A DNA stretch of 64,000 bases, taken from NCBI RefSeq assembly GCF_005166025.1, contig NZ_CP028923.1, positions 1,111,001 through 1,175,000 on the forward strand, given 5' to 3'. Positions 45,446 to 55,601 of this stretch are shown one piece after another; the first letter of the stretch is position 1; each line of letters begins with the position of its first letter. Source of the stretch: Mangrovivirga cuniculi (GTDB taxonomy: Bacteria; Bacteroidota; Bacteroidia; Cytophagales; Cyclobacteriaceae). Below the pieces are notes generated by a model that was given only the letters and a program-made list of their open reading frames with translations, was not told the origin of the DNA and made no database searches. Made by a program: the position numbers and the translations under genes.

Positions 45446-46521
45446 TTACTTCAGCATATCAGGAGTTACCACTGTTCGGAAACCAAGGTGATCTGATCCG
45501 GTATCGATACTAGATGGCATTCTCGCAGATATCCTGTAACTGGCGCAATATGAAGAATGACAAAGAAAAGACCCGCCTTTGATTACTTTTACTGGTTCAT
45601 AAGGTCTGTCAGGATCAAAATATTCCTTTGCTCCAGTTGGGTTACTCAAAACAGCTGATGTATTTATTGCTTTATAATAGTCTCTGTTGTACCAATCACT
45701 GGTCCACTCCCAGACATTTCCGGCCATATCGTATATTCCCGCCGAATTTGGAGGGTATGATTTTATTGGTGATATGTATTTGAACCCATCTTCAGATTCA
45801 TTTTTTGTTGGGAATCTACCTTGCCAGGTATTGGCCATGGTTGCAATTTTTTATCGTCATTTCCCCAGGTATATGTGCACATCGTTAGAGTACCTTTTGC
45901 AGCAGCTTCCCATTCAGACTCCGTCGGTAATCTACGGTTTGCCCATTTACAGTATGCCAGGGCATCCTCATAGGCAATATGAACTACAGGATAATTTTCT
46001 TGATCATTTATATTACTATCAGGCCCATATGGCTGCCTCCAGTTTGCTCCTTTTTTCCATTCCCACCATTGAAAATAGTTGTTCATATCGGAGACATTTT
46101 CAACTTCTTTATTAAAGATTAATGACCCCGGCACCAACATCGAATCAGGTGGTTTTGGAGTTCCTGGTGGGAGGTTTTTCTTCATTTCCTCCCAGTTAAT
46201 AGGTCGTTCTGCTACTGTGATATAGCCGGTTTCGTCGACGAATTTTTTAAACTGCTTGTTTGTAACTTCATGCTTATCAATGAAAAATCCATCAACATAA
46301 ACCTCATGTGCGGGCTTTTCTCTTTCTAGCGCAAATCCATCATCAGGAAGGGCTCCTTGCTTAAACTTTTTTGCAGGAATCCAAACCATCCCTTCCGGGG
46401 TAGGAACAGGTGGAGAAAAATCAACGACTTCACTATTTTTGATTTCTCCTTGCTGATTATTCTCTGCCTGACATGCAATCAGAAAGATTACCAGAATCAT
46501 ATAAATGCTAATGTTTTTCAT
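45446..46521 (-). pseudogene. formylglycine-generating-enzyme-like lipoprotein, one frameshift
   Basis: Reads as two overlapping frames. One extra A in the A6 run (T6 on the plus strand, 45847-45852) joins them to 358 residues, with TWGNDDKKIATMANTWQG restored. It has a lipoprotein signal (LVIFLIAC) and the full SUMF1/FGE fold: FFIDKHEVTNKQFKKFV, YPVVHIAYEDALAYCKWA, RLPTESEWEAAA, MAGNVWEWTSDW. It ends with both catalytic cysteines of true formylglycine-generating enzymes in GGSFLCHSSYCASYR. True FGE oxidises a sulfatase cysteine to formylglycine using copper. No sulfatase is near. Sequence error is likely. Confidence 0.8.
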
Positions 46522-46565
46522 CGAGGAAGGTATAATTCTATTAAAATTAAATAATTACAATGAAA

Positions 46566-47366
46566 TTATATTTCTTCTAAAAGTTTTTTCAACCTGGAAA
46601 GAGCCTCTTTTCTGGCTTGAGCATTTTCCGGCGAAGCATCGGGCGCCTGTCCTGCCCGCATAAATCCATGACCTGCTCCTTTATAAATTTCAGGTTTATA
46701 TGTCTTATTATATTCATTCATTATCTCTTTCGACATATCTATTGTTGAATTGACCCGGTTATCATTTCCTCCATAAAATCCATAAACCGGGGCAGATATA
46801 TCTTTATAATCCGCAGGGTCTTTAGGGCCCGTTCCATAAAACACAAAGAATGCCTCTACTTCATCCGTATTTGTAGCAAATCTGAAAGTTTGTGAGCCTC
46901 CCCAGCAAAATCCCATAACTGCTACTTCACCGTTGGAAGCTGGTATTTTTTTAGCATACGAAACTACTGCTTTAAGATCATTAGTTATCAATTGAGGGCT
47001 CAATTCATAAATTGCTGATCTCGCAGCATCACTGTTTTCAAAATCAGGAGTATTACCACCATTGGGAGCTTTACCTGTTAAGAAGTCCGGAGCGATAACT
47101 ATGTAACCCATTGCAGCTACCTGATCTGCCATACTTCTGGCCCAGTCATTCAATCCTCTGTTTTCATGGATCAAGATTATAACCGGTGCTTTTTCTGAAA
47201 CTTCCGGATAAACAAGGAAACAGGAGATAGATTCATCCCCATAAGAAACGGTAATATTTTCCTGATGGCGAGGAGAGTTTTCAAGTTGTTTGATCGCCCA
47301 GTCCTGTGACTTTATCTGAATTAAATTAATAGTTAAAAGAATAAGAAAGACAGCGGTGTTTTTCAT
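46566..47366 (-). CDS. secreted dienelactone hydrolase family protein
   Basis: 266 residues with signal peptide (VFLILLTINLIQIKSQ). The fold has HENRGLNDW, the cysteine nucleophile in MGFCWGG, the acid in YGGNDNRV and the histidine in GAGHGFMR. DLH-type enzymes hydrolyse lactone or ester bonds. The signal peptide puts it in the periplasm, so carboxymuconolactone is an unlikely substrate. It lies 44 bases upstream of the FGE-like gene on the same strand. Confidence 0.83.
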   Translation of the reverse strand: MKNTAVFLILLTINLIQIKSQDWAIKQLENSPRHQENITVSYGDESISCFLVYPEVSEKAPVIILIHENRGLNDWARSMADQVAAMGYIVIAPDFLTGKAPNGGNTPDFENSDAARSAIYELSPQLITNDLKAVVSYAKKIPASNGEVAVMGFCWGGSQTFRFATNTDEVEAFFVFYGTGPKDPADYKDISAPVYGFYGGNDNRVNSTIDMSKEIMNEYNKTYKPEIYKGAGHGFMRAGQAPDASPENAQARKEALSRLKKLLEEI

Positions 47367-47441
47367 GGTTAATAGATTGGTTTACATGAATATAACTATA
47401 AAATCCACAAAAGAATAATTTGTATGATACTTTGCCTTGTA

Positions 47442-49811
47442 TTAATTGACCACCTCAAATGGCTGGCTTATTTCATTACCATTTTCATCAACTAATGTCA
47501 GAAGGTGGACCCCAGCCGAGGTGTGTATACCCATTTTATGGTCTCCGGTGGTAAATCCAAGAAATTGATTATCCAGATGCCAAAAGACTTTAATATCAGC
47601 ATCTCCATGTGCAGCCTCAAAAATAGTTTCACCAGTATTTCCGGCTTGCTCTCTGGGGATATGAACCTTGGTGAATTTTTCCGGATAAATAAGATCAAAA
47701 AACTTAGTTACATCTTGTGCATTGCAATCTTCAATAAATGGAGGGGCTGTTTTATAATTCGGATTAAAGCGTTTGTAATAGTATGCCTGGACCGGAGGTA
47801 AAATAAAGTATGATTTAGTTACCATATTTGAAATTTCGTAGCAGCTGCTATTGACACGATATTCTTCCTTCTGATCTAATTGGATATTTTGGTGTAAATC
47901 GCATTCTTTTGTGACTGCAAGATATTCTGGCAAACTTTCACTATCGATTTCTGTACAATTTTCAGCTGCAATCATTCCGCTTTTTTGACAAACCACTTTA
48001 CTTATGCCAAATGGTTCTCTCAAATTAAGTTGATCATCCAGGAGATCGAAAACTTCAAACATCAAAGGGGCTGCAGCTTCGACTCCGGTTAAACCTGGGC
48101 GGCCTTCGCCATCTGCATTTCCGATCCAGATGCCCACTAAAAAATTGTCAGTAATTCCGATCGCCCAACCATCTTTGAATCCATAGCTCGTACCGGTCTT
48201 CCACGCAACTGATTGGGAAGAATTAAATTGTTCCCAGCCGGCTTCCTGCTCAGGTCTGTTCAGGTTTTTCATTGCATTAAGGGTAAACCATATAGATGGA
48301 GCTTTAATTTGACCATCTGGGTTTAATTTTATCTCGTTCAGTATTAACGAGTCAGCTTTATCATAGTAATTACTGTGAAAATCGAGATCGCTATATCCCT
48401 TATTAACCGGTCTATTGTAATAATTATCCAGGGATCTTTTCATTCCTGCGTATGCACCTGTTATTTCCCACAATGTAGTTTCAGCACCTCCAAGTATTAT
48501 TGACAGACCATAATGACTGGCTGGTTTGTCAAATGACTTAAAACCGATTTTTCTTAAATTATGGTGAAATTTTTCATAACCATAATCTACAAGCAGATGG
48601 ACAAAAGGAACATTCAAACTACTTGCTAATGCTTCGTCAGCAGGAACTGCACCCCGGTATTGTTTGTCAAAGTTTTTAGGAGCAAATCCATTGTAAAAAA
48701 GGGGTACGTCAGGGACTAGTTTTTCGGGTGTAATGAGTCCCTCATCTAACGATGCTGCATATAAAAATGGCTTAAGTAAACTTCCCGGACTTCTTCTGGC
48801 TGTGATAACATCTACATGCTGCCCGTGTGATCCCGAATTTTTGCTATTACCGACGTAGGCTAATGTGCTTCCGTTCTTAACATTTAAAACCAATGCAGCA
48901 GCATTGTGAATTTCATTTGACGCCATTTTATGACTATACCTATTGACAATTTCTTCAACCTTTACCTGAAGAGAGGCAGATAAAGTTGAATGAATATTAT
49001 TTCCAGACTTTCCTTCTTTAATCGACCGGTATAACAAATGATACCCATGATCGGGGAGGTCATAGATTTCTGCCGGGATTATCTCTTCTTTAGCAAGAAA
49101 TAATTCTTCATCAGACATGAATCCCTTTTTCGCAAGTTTTGAAAGTAATCTGTTCCTTTTAGAAATCAGTTTATCCTGATTTTTACCCGGATATATATTT
49201 GATGGTTCATTGGGTAAAATTGCAAGTGTAGCTGCTTCAGCCCACGAAAGTCTGTAGGGTGGCCTGCCGAAGTATTTCCAGGAGGCTGAGGTGATACCGA
49301 CAATATTACCTCCAAAAGGAGCATTGTCAGCATAGAGTTTTAAGATCGTTTCCTTAGAGTAAAAGAGATCTAATTTGATAGCAGCCAGTATTTCTATGGC
49401 TTTCTGGATTAATGTTCTTTTTTTATTTCCATAAGCCATTCTAACTACCTGCATAGTTAGAGTGCTACCTCCTGATACTACCTTTCCAGCTTTATAATTT
49501 TGCCATACAGCTCTGAAAATAGATACAGGATTTACACCCGGGTGATAGTGATAATATTCATCTTCAAAAATTCTTATAGCATGTTCAAATTTTGCGGGTA
49601 TTGAATCTGATGAAGGAAATCTCCATTGTTCGTCCTCTGCTATACTGGCGCATAATAAGTCCCCCTCTGAGGAATAAAGAACTGTTGAATTTGGAGTATC
49701 AAAAACAGGATCGGGAATCGGGATTAATAAAATAACGATTACCAGTGCAAACATGAGATAGATGCCTGCTCTGATAACCTTGTTTAATTTTTTTTTAATC
49801 CCTGTTTTCAT
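47442..49811 (-). CDS. pbpC: penicillin-binding protein 1C
   Basis: 789 residues, the usual PBP1C length. An N-terminal anchor is followed by a transglycosylase domain (EDEYYHYHPGVNP, GGSTLTMQVVRM). The transpeptidase carries the nucleophile serine in RSPGSLLKPFLYA, the SLN motif and KTGTSYGFKDGW, and a C-terminal BiPBP_C domain ends GNEISQPFEVVN. It makes and cross-links peptidoglycan in the periplasm. It starts 3 bases after the alpha-2-macroglobulin gene, the conserved pbpC/yfhM arrangement. Confidence 0.92.
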   Translation of the reverse strand: MKTGIKKKLNKVIRAGIYLMFALVIVILLIPIPDPVFDTPNSTVLYSSEGDLLCASIAEDEQWRFPSSDSIPAKFEHAIRIFEDEYYHYHPGVNPVSIFRAVWQNYKAGKVVSGGSTLTMQVVRMAYGNKKRTLIQKAIEILAAIKLDLFYSKETILKLYADNAPFGGNIVGITSASWKYFGRPPYRLSWAEAATLAILPNEPSNIYPGKNQDKLISKRNRLLSKLAKKGFMSDEELFLAKEEIIPAEIYDLPDHGYHLLYRSIKEGKSGNNIHSTLSASLQVKVEEIVNRYSHKMASNEIHNAAALVLNVKNGSTLAYVGNSKNSGSHGQHVDVITARRSPGSLLKPFLYAASLDEGLITPEKLVPDVPLFYNGFAPKNFDKQYRGAVPADEALASSLNVPFVHLLVDYGYEKFHHNLRKIGFKSFDKPASHYGLSIILGGAETTLWEITGAYAGMKRSLDNYYNRPVNKGYSDLDFHSNYYDKADSLILNEIKLNPDGQIKAPSIWFTLNAMKNLNRPEQEAGWEQFNSSQSVAWKTGTSYGFKDGWAIGITDNFLVGIWIGNADGEGRPGLTGVEAAAPLMFEVFDLLDDQLNLREPFGISKVVCQKSGMIAAENCTEIDSESLPEYLAVTKECDLHQNIQLDQKEEYRVNSSCYEISNMVTKSYFILPPVQAYYYKRFNPNYKTAPPFIEDCNAQDVTKFFDLIYPEKFTKVHIPREQAGNTGETIFEAAHGDADIKVFWHLDNQFLGFTTGDHKMGIHTSAGVHLLTLVDENGNEISQPFEVVN

Positions 49812-49814
49812 TCT

Positions 49815-52800
49815 TTATTCAGCTATTACCTCAACCCACTCTCCACCTGTCGATCCAAATACTGAATTGTCATACATTGCTTCAACTTTTACCGATGGCT
49901 TGTAAAATCTACCACGGTAAGCTGCATTTAAAAGCACCTCAAATTTCACCTTTTCATAAGCCCTCAGGTCAAAATAATGCATTGTCCGGTCATCGCGAAT
50001 ATCAATGTAATCTGCTTTTGAATTTCCGTTATCTGAGCCATCGAGTCGGGTATTAATTATCTCCCAACCTGAGGGAAGGATTTGTGTCAATGCCATGTCT
50101 TTATAGTTACCTTTAATTCCCGGATTGGTTATTGTCACTACGGCAGTGAAATTTGTTCCCTGTGCTAGACTCTTAGGGTTAATTGCATTTCCATCCATAT
50201 CATAATAATCAACCTTGAAATCAATGTTGCGTTCTGATGCTTCTTCCTTACCTTCTACAGGTGTCCCGGTTCGGATAAGTCGCGCATAGATTGGAGCATT
50301 GCCTTTATTGTTGATTTTGATATTTTGAGAATCATCAACTTTTTTTATTGCTACCTGGTTAATGAAATAGTCATTGTTTACTGCTAATTGATCACTGCCG
50401 GTAATGATTTCTGCATTTACCGGTTTATCTATATCAAATCCCTGGACGTACTTAGCTATTGCAATAAAACTGTAAGCAGTAGTTTGAGTACTCATCCATC
50501 GGCTATTATCACCCATTTCTTTTGCAATATCCATCAGAAGTAAAAAAGCATCTTCTTTTTGGTCTAACCTGACCAACGTTTCCAGGATCATTGCCTTATC
50601 CCTTGTTCTCGAGCCAAATGTATAGTGCCTTCTTTCATCAGATATTTCAATGTTTTGAGATAATCCACTGATCATATTTTTTCCCTGATCTTTATATCCA
50701 GCCACAGCATATGCTAAAGCAAGTCGCCATTTTGCTGCAAGGCTGATAGAATTATCTTCTTTCATTCTATTCATCGCACCCAGGGCCGGAGATCCGGTTA
50801 ATGCAAGTGTATATAACCTGTAAGCCTGAGTCAGATCAGTATCATTATCGTCTTGCATTCTTCCCCAGGATCTGGCTTTAGTTTTCTGATATTTTTCCCA
50901 TGAATTCAGAAGATTATCAGGCACCATGTATCCGGCCTTTTTTGCTTCGATCAAGAAGTGACCGGCATAATTAGTACCCCAGTTAGATGCATAATTACCA
51001 CCCGGCCAATAGGCAAAACCTCCGGTTGATACCCTGAAAGATTTCATTCTATCAATTCCGGCCTCAATATTTTTTTGGATTTTCTGTTTCTCTTCACCTG
51101 ATAATTCCGTCAGATCATCCAAATATAACTGAGCAAAAACAGCAGAAGTGGTTTGCTCGATACAGCCATGAGGGTATCTTACCAGGTATTTCATGCGCTG
51201 TTCAATGTTTAATGGGGGCATTGTACTGATTTCGATAGAACCAGTATTATTTCCTTTAATTCCAAAAGGAGTATATTTTGTTGACCAGCTTTCTCCCGGT
51301 TTAATTACTTGATCTTTAACATCAGTCATCAAAGGATTTCGGGCGATGACATTCATTTCAATGTCATATTCAGCACGAAGGCCTGAACCCGTGGCTATTA
51401 CTTGAACTTTTCCGATGCCTGTTTCATCTGTTGCTTCAAGATCAAAGTATATAACTTTATCACTGGCCTTGGAGAAAGAAACAGATTTATCAGAGGTACC
51501 TGAAACTTTAAGGTTACCGCTGGTTTTTACTTTTATATTAACAGCACCCAGATTCTTTTTAAGTGCAAAAACGTTAACAGGCAGTTTCATTTTTTCCTTT
51601 GGACCTGCAACTCGAGGAAGTGTGGCAAGAACCATTAGTGGCTGTTTAACCGGGGTTGTATTCTGTGCATGGCCGTAGGCGCCATCTTCAGCACCAATCA
51701 CCATAGTTCTGACACTACCAATGTATTGAGGCATCTTTACATTGTGGTTTGCTGTTTCACCTTCCTCAAGGTAAAAAGGACCTAAAACCTTAACCACCGG
51801 TTTGAATCTGTTTGCTTCATTATTGTCTTTAGCTTTTAGTAATCCGTCACCACCAACAGCTAAGAGATGAAGCATTTCGCCTGTAAAGGCTCCCATAACA
51901 TCATCATAAATATCCCAGGTTTTGATACCTAAAGCTTCACGCGAATAAAAGGAATTCCATGGTTCCGGAGTCTTGAAATTCGTAATATCAAGTAGTCCTT
52001 CATCAACAACAGCGATCGTATATGCCATTGCTTTTCCATTTTTCTCAGAAATTTTTATATCAAATTTTTGTTGGGGTTTTATTTCTGAAGGCATCTTTAT
52101 CTCTGGCTCAAGAATGGTATTATTATTTACCACCTTAATTGATTTCACCCCATACAATCTTATAGGTAGATCGTTTTCTTTCTGACCATGAGGCTGGATC
52201 ATCGTAAGATGAGCATATATATTCGGAGCCATTTTTTCAGTTGCTTCAAATTCGACCCTTGTCTGACCAGATTCAGTTTCAACCCAAAATGTTTCCAGAA
52301 TCTCACTTCCCGTTTCCAGACTGACGAGAAGTCTGTTACCTTCAGTAGATGGAATTTGTAATGAAACGTTATCTCCGACATTATATTTATCTTTATCGAC
52401 AGCGAAATCCAGCATTGCTTCACCACCAAGCTCTCCTCTTTGGCCTTTTCCTGCCCATCCAGGCCAGTCAATATACACCACCTGCCCAGCTGAATGACCT
52501 GATTCTTTGTCTGTTATCTTGATAAAATATCTTCCCCATTCCGGTTTGTTCACTCTCAGATTGTAAACAGCTCTCCCATTAACCGTACTTATTTTTTGAG
52601 TGGAAATAGGTTCATTATAACTCCTGCCTATATAATTACTGATGTTTTCATAGGAATTATCCCACCACCATCTCCATCTGAGTTTATATACAGAAACAGT
52701 CAGATCTTTTCTTGATACCGGGTTGCCTTTGGAATTTACTGTAGCAACCTGAACTTTATGGTCTTTGTCGGTCAGTAGCATCCCTCGCTTATCACCCTGA

Positions 52801-55337
52801 GGAACTTTTATACCTACAAAATGAGTGTATGGATAATAAGGAATTGAAGTACTGCTAATACTGAAATTCCCACCCTCTTCATAAACCTTACCATAGAAAA
52901 TCGCATTTAAAGCACCAGGCGCATTTTTGTTCTCACCTAATTCTACTTTGAGTTTTGTGTAACCATTGTTATCGAGGGTTCCTTCAAAAACTGGTTCTCT
53001 GTTTGCATTAAAATCTTTTGATTGGTCGTCAAATTCATAGTTAGGAAACTCTTCGAAAGTAGTATTAGTTGGTCTTAACAGCAAATCAAATTCTGCATCC
53101 AGATTTCTAGCTGTTGCTCCTGTCAACCATTTTACATTGAGGTCTGCTGTAACCAAATCATCATCAGCAGTAAATCTTTCCTGATCAAATTTAAGGTCGA
53201 TCTTCAATCGGTTTGGTTTGATGGTTTCAATTTTGACCTGCTTTTGGAAAACGGCACCACCTACTTTGGCTTTGGCTGACCAATTACCAGTCGGAGCATC
53301 TTTTTTGGTATCGAAATCAAACCTGTATATTGGTCCGATACTGTTAGAACTAACTTTTTTGTACGTTAGCTGTCCGGCAGGATTATACAATTCCATAATT
53401 ACCGGATGATTTTCATGAAGGGTTTTGGATTTATCTTCGATGATAAAATGGAGATGGACAGTATCACCTGGTCTCCACACTCCTCTTTCTCCATAAATAA
53501 AACCTTTCAGCCCTTTCTGAACATTTTTTCCGGCAACGTTGAAATTGCTTAATGACAATGCACTTCCATCATCCAGTTTTAAGTATCCTTTTTTATTTTC
53601 TTGTGATGCGACCAGAGCAAACGGTTTACCGTCAACTTTTAGTAAAACCTTTCCGTCAGAATCTGTATTTCCAGAAGCTATGACCTGTTGTTGGTAATCA
53701 TAAACATCGATTTTGACATTGCTTTGAGGTTCTGTATCTAAAAGGTTAGTGACAAACACAGAAAGATCACCTCCGTCTCTTTTCTTAGCAATTAACCCAA
53801 GGTCTGAAGAAAAAAGCATTTTACTGACTGTTCTTCTTCGCCCATAGTAAGAATCGCTACAAGGGTTATCTCTTTGTGACCAGTCATATCCCGGTGAATA
53901 ATAGCTGTCGTAATAATCCCAGTATGATGACTGTTCTTCACCATCCCAGTCTTCGGAAAGATCTTCCATGTTGCCATTTTTGGATTCTCCTTCACAGAAA
54001 TAAAGTGAATGCGACTTTCTGAAGCCAATATTGATCTGGTAAAAAGCTCCGGGCTCAGCTTTAAAGACTTCTTCAAGGTTTAAAGTAAACTGATTCCAAT
54101 TATTCAGATCGGTTACGCCACTGGCTTTTAGTGAGATTGTTTTTCTAGCCACAGGCCGCCCTACCCGATTTAATTGTCTGTCACCTCCAAGGCTATTTAC
54201 CTGAAGGTATTGTAGCATGTTATTTTCAAAGATCCTGACAATGGTAACATCGACAGCTTTTAAACCAATTGCTTCAAAAGGCAATACCAGGTTATCTGAG
54301 TTTGGTATGATTGACTTATCACTGCTATTTACCAATTTAACTTTAGGCTTAGCCTGGGTAAATTTTAATGTTTTAGTAAATGTATTGGCAAGCCTGATCC
54401 CATTAATGTTTTTTATACCCTGATTTACTGTGAGAGTAATATCATCTTTAGGCTGGCCACTTGGATAAACCTTTATTTCGTTTAAATCTACCACCAATCT
54501 GGGGTTTTTATTGGTGTTTGATAAACTTATTAACCCTAATAAATTCTGTTTGCTATCCACTGGTTCAGTAAAAAGGATTGAAATATAGCTTTCATCTCCA
54601 CGAATTATTTTAGCAGAAGAAACCTGGAAGTCACCTTTTTCAGGAATAGCCACATCAAATTTCATTTTCTTGTCAACACCAATAGCACTTCCATCGATTT
54701 CGATATTTACTTTATCATCTGCACTATTTCTTTTTGCATTCTCAACTGTGAAAATATGTTCTGTAGAATTCTCAGAAGTTGTAAACGAAACATCTAATTC
54801 GTTTCCGTTTTGGGTTGCTTCTATAGTTTTTTTCAGGTCTTCTAATTTAACTATGTCAGCGGTATTAATAACTCCATTGATCTTAACTTTTGATAGGTCT
54901 GATTGATCGTAATATTTGAATCCTCGGATTGAAGCTTCATAGTTTTGTATGAATGTCTGGAAGATGAATTTAAATTCTTCTTTATCTGATTCGATCTCAG
55001 TGAATATTTTGCCCAAATCAATAGTTGCTTTATATTCCTGGTCATAAGGAAGATTAGCTTGTGGTTCGAATACTAAGGTGTTGTTATTTTCAAAATAAGA
55101 TTTGCCATCGATAGAAGGAGAGAAGCTAAAAACATCAGAATTCAATTCCTCAATAAGGCTATCAGGGAAAGACTTGGCCAGGCGAACTTTAATATTACTC
55201 CCCACCGAGATCACTCCTCCGGTATAAGAGTTTATATAATCGACAAATAACCCTTTTTGACTACTAAAATCATCACTATTTTTGTTGCATCCTAAAGTCA
55301 GGAAAAGGGCACAGAGGAGCATTAATACTTTTTTCAT
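49815..55337 (-). CDS. alpha-2-macroglobulin-family lipoprotein
   Basis: 1840 residues, lipobox LFLTLGC (C17). It has MG-type beta-sandwich domains, bait-region-like stretches and a thioester site with the intact Cys-Glx motif HGCIEQTTSAVFAQLYL, followed by the TED helices (YWPGGNYASNWGTNYAGHF). Such bacterial proteins trap foreign proteases at the envelope and protect a wall made by the paired PBP1C. The size and lipid anchor match YfhM. It sits directly upstream of pbpC in one operon. Confidence 0.93.
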   Translation of the reverse strand: MKKVLMLLCALFLTLGCNKNSDDFSSQKGLFVDYINSYTGGVISVGSNIKVRLAKSFPDSLIEELNSDVFSFSPSIDGKSYFENNNTLVFEPQANLPYDQEYKATIDLGKIFTEIESDKEEFKFIFQTFIQNYEASIRGFKYYDQSDLSKVKINGVINTADIVKLEDLKKTIEATQNGNELDVSFTTSENSTEHIFTVENAKRNSADDKVNIEIDGSAIGVDKKMKFDVAIPEKGDFQVSSAKIIRGDESYISILFTEPVDSKQNLLGLISLSNTNKNPRLVVDLNEIKVYPSGQPKDDITLTVNQGIKNINGIRLANTFTKTLKFTQAKPKVKLVNSSDKSIIPNSDNLVLPFEAIGLKAVDVTIVRIFENNMLQYLQVNSLGGDRQLNRVGRPVARKTISLKASGVTDLNNWNQFTLNLEEVFKAEPGAFYQINIGFRKSHSLYFCEGESKNGNMEDLSEDWDGEEQSSYWDYYDSYYSPGYDWSQRDNPCSDSYYGRRRTVSKMLFSSDLGLIAKKRDGGDLSVFVTNLLDTEPQSNVKIDVYDYQQQVIASGNTDSDGKVLLKVDGKPFALVASQENKKGYLKLDDGSALSLSNFNVAGKNVQKGLKGFIYGERGVWRPGDTVHLHFIIEDKSKTLHENHPVIMELYNPAGQLTYKKVSSNSIGPIYRFDFDTKKDAPTGNWSAKAKVGGAVFQKQVKIETIKPNRLKIDLKFDQERFTADDDLVTADLNVKWLTGATARNLDAEFDLLLRPTNTTFEEFPNYEFDDQSKDFNANREPVFEGTLDNNGYTKLKVELGENKNAPGALNAIFYGKVYEEGGNFSISSTSIPYYPYTHFVGIKVPQGDKRGMLLTDKDHKVQVATVNSKGNPVSRKDLTVSVYKLRWRWWWDNSYENISNYIGRSYNEPISTQKISTVNGRAVYNLRVNKPEWGRYFIKITDKESGHSAGQVVYIDWPGWAGKGQRGELGGEAMLDFAVDKDKYNVGDNVSLQIPSTEGNRLLVSLETGSEILETFWVETESGQTRVEFEATEKMAPNIYAHLTMIQPHGQKENDLPIRLYGVKSIKVVNNNTILEPEIKMPSEIKPQQKFDIKISEKNGKAMAYTIAVVDEGLLDITNFKTPEPWNSFYSREALGIKTWDIYDDVMGAFTGEMLHLLAVGGDGLLKAKDNNEANRFKPVVKVLGPFYLEEGETANHNVKMPQYIGSVRTMVIGAEDGAYGHAQNTTPVKQPLMVLATLPRVAGPKEKMKLPVNVFALKKNLGAVNIKVKTSGNLKVSGTSDKSVSFSKASDKVIYFDLEATDETGIGKVQVIATGSGLRAEYDIEMNVIARNPLMTDVKDQVIKPGESWSTKYTPFGIKGNNTGSIEISTMPPLNIEQRMKYLVRYPHGCIEQTTSAVFAQLYLDDLTELSGEEKQKIQKNIEAGIDRMKSFRVSTGGFAYWPGGNYASNWGTNYAGHFLIEAKKAGYMVPDNLLNSWEKYQKTKARSWGRMQDDNDTDLTQAYRLYTLALTGSPALGAMNRMKEDNSISLAAKWRLALAYAVAGYKDQGKNMISGLSQNIEISDERRHYTFGSRTRDKAMILETLVRLDQKEDAFLLLMDIAKEMGDNSRWMSTQTTAYSFIAIAKYVQGFDIDKPVNAEIITGSDQLAVNNDYFINQVAIKKVDDSQNIKINNKGNAPIYARLIRTGTPVEGKEEASERNIDFKVDYYDMDGNAINPKSLAQGTNFTAVVTITNPGIKGNYKDMALTQILPSGWEIINTRLDGSDNGNSKADYIDIRDDRTMHYFDLRAYEKVKFEVLLNAAYRGRFYKPSVKVEAMYDNSVFGSTGGEWVEVIAE

Positions 55338-55601
55338 ACTTATTATTAAATGGGGACCTGAATTATGGTGCTTAAAAACTCAAAAGAAATCTGCGATCAA
55401 TAGCTTTCAGTCCGGTTAAAAAATCTTGTACTAACTAATTAGAATAGTTGATATTAACTATAATGCAATATAATATTCATTTCAATTATGAATCAAATAA
55501 TTGAGATAAGAATTATTACACCATAAAAAATATTACGGAAAGTGATTAAGAGTTCTTCCGGAGAAAAAGATTCAACCTAATTAGGATGTTTTTATAATTG
55601 A
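55338..55601. other. non-coding gap before the macroglobulin gene
   Basis: 264 bases with no gene. It serves as the upstream region of the macroglobulin/pbpC operon and the downstream region of gdhA. The short palindrome CCTAATTAGG lies near 55576-55585. Nothing else is visible. Confidence 0.4.
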
